DNA from: Nocardioides anomalus
Lineage (GTDB): Bacteria; Actinomycetota; Actinomycetes; Propionibacteriales; Nocardioidaceae
Assembly (NCBI RefSeq): GCF_011046535.1
Contig: NZ_CP049257.1
Coordinates: 2,604,001-2,668,000, forward strand
Length of the DNA stretch: 64,000 nucleotides
Direction: 5' to 3'
A model generated the notes under the pieces. It was not told the origin of the DNA and searched no databases. It was given only the letters and a program-made list of their open reading frames with translations. The translations under genes were made by a program, and so were the position numbers. Below are positions 62,361-64,000 of this stretch, in pieces. Within the stretch, counting starts at the first letter, position 1. Each line of letters begins with the position of its first letter.

Positions 62361-63687
62361 GGCCGGCGGCGGCCTCGGCGAACCGCTGGGCCATGACCGG
62401 GTGGCCGGCCCAGTGGGTGTGGAGGTACGACGCGTGCAGGGTCGGTCCGGCGAAGCCGACGTCGCGTCCCTCGACCGTCCAAGCCGCGTGGGCGCCGCGC
62501 TCCGGGGCCGTGTGGGTGCGGTGGAACTCGTGGCCTGTGGACAACTCACCCTTCCGGGACAGCAGGTTGTCGGTGGCCGCGGTCATCGTCGGATATCTCA
62601 GCGTCAGCCGCTCGGTCATGGCCGCCGTCGCCTCGATCGAGCCCACCATGGGAGAGGAGTCCAGTGACCCGCACAAGTACAGCAACCCGGCGCACTCGGC
62701 CACGGTCGGGACGCCGTCCGCGAGCGCCGCCGCGAGCTCGCGCCGGAGCACCACGTTGTCGGTGAGCTCGCGCGCGTGCACCTCGGGGAAGCCACCTCCG
62801 AGGTAGATCGCCGCGGTGCCGTCGGGCAGGTGCGCGTCGACCATCGGGTCGAACGTCGCCACCTCGCACCCGGCCGCCCGGAGCAGCTCCTCCGTCTCGG
62901 CGTACCGGAACGTGAACGCCCTGCCGCCGGCCACCGCGACCACGGGTCGCCCGGCCACCGGCTCAACCTCGGCCCGCGGGTCCCACGCGGTGCCGTCGAG
63001 GTCCGGCGCCGTGCTCGCCACCGCGAGGACGGCGTCCAGGTCGACGTGCTCGCCCACCGCGTCGGCCCAGGCCTCGACGACCTCGACCGCGCCGTCCCGC
63101 TCCGCCGCCGGCACCAGCCCCAGGTGCCGCGACGGGGTGGCCAGCGCGGCGGCGCGCGGGACGACGCCCAGGACCGGGAGCCGGACCGACTCGGCGACCT
63201 CGGCCGCGTGCCGGGGTGAGCCCGCGTTGTTGAGGACGACGCCGACGACGTCGACCCCGGCCTCGTAGGTCGCGAGCCCGTGCACGACGGCGCCGATGGT
63301 GCGCGAGGCGCGGGAGATGTCGACGACCAGCACCACCGGGCTCGACGTCGCCCGCGCGACGTGCGCGGTGGAGGCGAAGCCGGCGTGGCCGACGCGCCCG
63401 TCGTAGAGGCCCATGACACCCTCGACGACCGCGAGGTCCGCGCGGCGCGCGCCGTGCAGGAGCAGCGGCACCAGCCGCTCCTCCCCCACCAGGTGCGGGT
63501 CGAGGTTGCGGCCCGGTCGCCCGGTGGCGACCGCGTGGTAGCCGGGGTCGATGTAGTCCGGCCCGACCTTGTGGCCGCTGACCACGGTGCCGCGGCGGCG
63601 CAGCGCCGCCATCAGTCCGGTGGCGACCGTGGTCTTGCCCTGCCCGGTCCCGGGTGCGGCGACGACCAGGCGCGGCAGGCTCACCAC
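62353..63687 (-). CDS. cobB: Hydrogenobyrinate / cobyrinate a,c-diamide synthase
   Basis: A 444-residue glutamine-dependent amidase. LVVAAPGTGQGKTTVATGLM is Walker A, HKVGPDYIDPGYH and VEGVMGLYDGR are family motifs, and the glutaminase part has AAIYLGGGFPEVHARELTDN, TVAECAGLLYL with the nucleophilic Cys and, near the end, HASYLHTHW with the His. It amidates the a and c side chains before cobalt insertion by CobN. The GTG at 63687 is 4 bases after the cobO stop. Confidence 0.96.
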   Translation of the reverse strand: MVSLPRLVVAAPGTGQGKTTVATGLMAALRRRGTVVSGHKVGPDYIDPGYHAVATGRPGRNLDPHLVGEERLVPLLLHGARRADLAVVEGVMGLYDGRVGHAGFASTAHVARATSSPVVLVVDISRASRTIGAVVHGLATYEAGVDVVGVVLNNAGSPRHAAEVAESVRLPVLGVVPRAAALATPSRHLGLVPAAERDGAVEVVEAWADAVGEHVDLDAVLAVASTAPDLDGTAWDPRAEVEPVAGRPVVAVAGGRAFTFRYAETEELLRAAGCEVATFDPMVDAHLPDGTAAIYLGGGFPEVHARELTDNVVLRRELAAALADGVPTVAECAGLLYLCGSLDSSPMVGSIEATAAMTERLTLRYPTMTAATDNLLSRKGELSTGHEFHRTHTAPERGAHAAWTVEGRDVGFAGPTLHASYLHTHWAGHPVMAQRFAEAAAGRG

Positions 63688-63691
63688 GGCG

Positions 63692-64000
63692 CTACCACTC
63701 GATGCCTCGCTGACCCTTCTGGCCGCGGTCCATCTGGTGCTTGACCTTGGTCATCTCGGTGACGAGGTCGGCGACGTCGACGAGCCGTGGGTCGGCGCGG
63801 CGCCCGGTGACCACGACGTACTGGCGACCGGGGCGGTGCGCGAGCGTCTCCACGACGTCGTCGACGTCCACCCAGCCCCAGGCCATGGGGTAGGTGAACT
63901 CGTCGAGCACGTAGAGGTCGTGGGCCTCGGCGGCGAGCCGGCGCTTGACCTCGGCCCAGCCCTCGGCGGCCTCGGTGGCGTGGTCGGCCTCCTCGCCGGC
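63692..64000 (-). CDS. cobO: Corrinoid adenosyltransferase, C-terminal part (runs off the right edge)
   Basis: The 102 visible residues are the C-terminal end of the CobA/CobO family: GWAEVKRRLA, YVLDEFTYPMAWGWVDVDDV, RQYVVVTGRRADPRLVDVAD and TEMTKVKHQMDRGQKGQRGI. The last residues GIEW are the conserved terminus. It adenosylates the reduced cobalt of corrinoids. The P-loop half lies beyond the window. The reading frame is open to the last base. Confidence 0.95.
   Translation of the reverse strand, partial: AGEEADHATEAAEGWAEVKRRLAAEAHDLYVLDEFTYPMAWGWVDVDDVVETLAHRPGRQYVVVTGRRADPRLVDVADLVTEMTKVKHQMDRGQKGQRGIEW

Overview
The window is chromosomal DNA from a very GC-rich actinobacterium, most likely a Nocardioides-type member of the Nocardioidaceae. 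The evidence is gene content rather than any rRNA: a ClgR regulator beside cinA and pgsA, an LLM-class F420-type oxidoreductase, a DUF4191 gene behind lipA, a DUF222/HNH endonuclease, and GTG starts with 4-bp stop/start overlaps throughout. Several blocks follow the gene order known from mycobacteria and streptomycetes (lhr-nei; ftsK-dapA; thyA-dfrA; gcvT-pepA-lpd-sucB-lipB-lipA). No rRNA, tRNA, CRISPR array, prophage or insertion sequence was seen.

Layout. 1-3.8 kb (minus strand): a urate-degradation operon with a uracil-DNA-glycosylase-like gene, an aldolase-like gene, a fused uricase/OHCU decarboxylase, 5-hydroxyisourate hydrolase and the start of allantoinase. 4.1-9.5 kb (plus): Lhr helicase and an endonuclease VIII-like glycosylase. 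9.5-23.2 kb (minus): ftsK, a RodZ-like membrane protein, rimO, pgsA, cinA and clgR, with a large secreted nuclease lodged between pgsA and cinA and a large secreted metalloprotease-like protein after clgR. 23.3-29.3 kb (minus): dapA, dienelactone hydrolase, LLM oxidoreductase, dfrA, thyA, a PhzF-like protein and an unusual membrane beta-propeller protein with a sigma-factor-like N-terminus. 29.5-31.9 kb: a frameshifted HNH endonuclease gene followed by about 0.85 kb of degenerate repeats derived from its own 3' end. 31.9-45.1 kb: central carbon and lipoate genes (gcvT, pepA, lpd, frameshifted sucB, lipB, lipA) with small secreted or membrane proteins and an ArsR/SRPBCC pair. 45.3-48.9 kb: small membrane proteins, then a STAS protein divergent from a LOV-GAF-SpoIIE blue-light phosphatase. 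48.9-64 kb: aerobic, late-cobalt-insertion cobalamin genes controlled by two cobalamin riboswitches.

How it works together. The cobalamin genes split into a plus-strand operon (riboswitch, cobN, cobF, a 2H phosphoesterase, cobQ, cobK), a lone cobU, a minus-strand operon (riboswitch, cbtB, cbtA, cobT, cobS), cobD, and a minus-strand cobO-cobB-cobC operon. They cover cobalt uptake, precorrin methylation and reduction, cobalt insertion, amidation, adenosylation and nucleotide-loop assembly; the early methyltransferases and cobG/H/L/S-type partners are outside the window. The lipoate genes lipB and lipA lie near lpd and sucB, whose E2 protein carries two lipoyl domains, and near gcvT of the lipoate-dependent glycine cleavage system.

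Most notable points: an uricase/OHCU decarboxylase fusion in the order opposite to the Bacillus enzyme; two unrelated genes each followed by degenerate copies of their own 3' ends; a metalloprotease lacking its third zinc histidine; a LOV photoreceptor phosphatase facing its probable STAS partner; a 2H phosphoesterase translationally coupled inside the cobalamin operon; and two frameshifts at C-runs (29616-29622 and 37460-37463) that may be sequencing errors.
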